Positions 6,209 to 6,279 of a stretch of 6,279 nt of DNA are shown in pieces. How positions within the stretch are numbered: position 1 is the first letter of the stretch; every line of letters starts with the position of its first letter. A program made the translations under genes and the position numbers. The notes under the pieces were generated by a model. The model did not search any database. It saw only the letters and a program-made list of their open reading frames with translations, and was not told the DNA's origin. Origin of the DNA: Cycloclasticus sp. (lineage in GTDB: Bacteria; Pseudomonadota; Gammaproteobacteria; Methylococcales; Cycloclasticaceae); NCBI GenBank assembly GCA_012960055.1, contig DUCA01000055.1, positions 1 to 6,279 on the forward strand. Reading direction: 5' to 3'.

Positions 6209-6279
6209 CTAGTGTTTGTTCATTCGGTCAACGTAGGCCATGCCAATGGCAGATAGCACAAATGTTATGTGAATAATCA
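6209..6279 (-). CDS. C-terminal fragment of an unidentified membrane protein (cut by the window edge)
   Basis: On the minus strand an open frame runs from the right edge to TAG at 6211-6209 and encodes 22 residues, ending FVLSAIGMAYVDRMNKH. It looks like the end of a transmembrane helix followed by a short positively charged tail. No stop interrupts it within the window, and its stop lies 4 bp before the ATG of the aldo-keto reductase gene, the spacing expected of a translationally coupled operon. The stop overlaps the AGGA of the next gene. The frame is short, so chance is possible, but both the composition and the spacing argue for a real gene. The family is not recognisable from this tail. 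Confidence 0.55.
   Translation of the reverse strand, partial: IIHITFVLSAIGMAYVDRMNKH

Overview
This window looks like an ordinary chromosomal segment of a gammaproteobacterium. The main evidence is a full-length UvrD helicase that matches the Escherichia coli enterobacterial type along its whole length, from the N-terminal MDxSxxLDxLN pattern to the C-terminal Tudor-like domain. A Tas-type aldo-keto reductase of the same length as the E. coli protein (346 residues) supports this. Codon use and moderate GC are even across the window, so nothing marks an island. A marine or free-living genus of the Oceanospirillales/Alteromonadales kind is plausible, but the sequence does not settle it.

Layout, left to right. 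(1) Positions 48-623 (+) hold a TetR/AcrR-type regulator whose reading frame is intact except for an in-frame amber codon at position 11 of the protein. The first 36 codons, which carry the start of the helix-turn-helix domain, are therefore cut off, and the gene is called a pseudogene. An AT-rich inverted repeat sits just upstream of its ribosome binding site. (2) Positions 672-1322 (-) encode a class I SAM-dependent methyltransferase, convergent with the TetR gene; a weak hairpin lies between them. (3) A divergent intergenic region of about 80 bp leads to uvrD (1405-3570, +). It is followed after 12 bp by an exported metallo-beta-lactamase-fold protein (3583-4521, +) whose HxHxDH zinc motif is mostly lost. 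These two look like one operon. (4) Converging on them with a 7-bp gap is a leftward operon: the C-terminal tail of an unidentified membrane protein (from the right edge to 6209), a Tas-like NADPH aldo-keto reductase (5164-6204), and a LysE/RhtB amino-acid exporter that starts at TTG (4529-5137).

Functionally the genes are a mix of housekeeping (UvrD repair helicase), redox/detoxification (aldo-keto reductase), efflux (LysE) and accessory enzymes. I see no shared pathway beyond operon adjacency. I found no RNA gene, insertion sequence, CRISPR array or phage feature, and no convincing undescribed system. The points most worth a second look are the amber codon in the TetR gene and the degenerate metal site of the exported MBL-fold protein.
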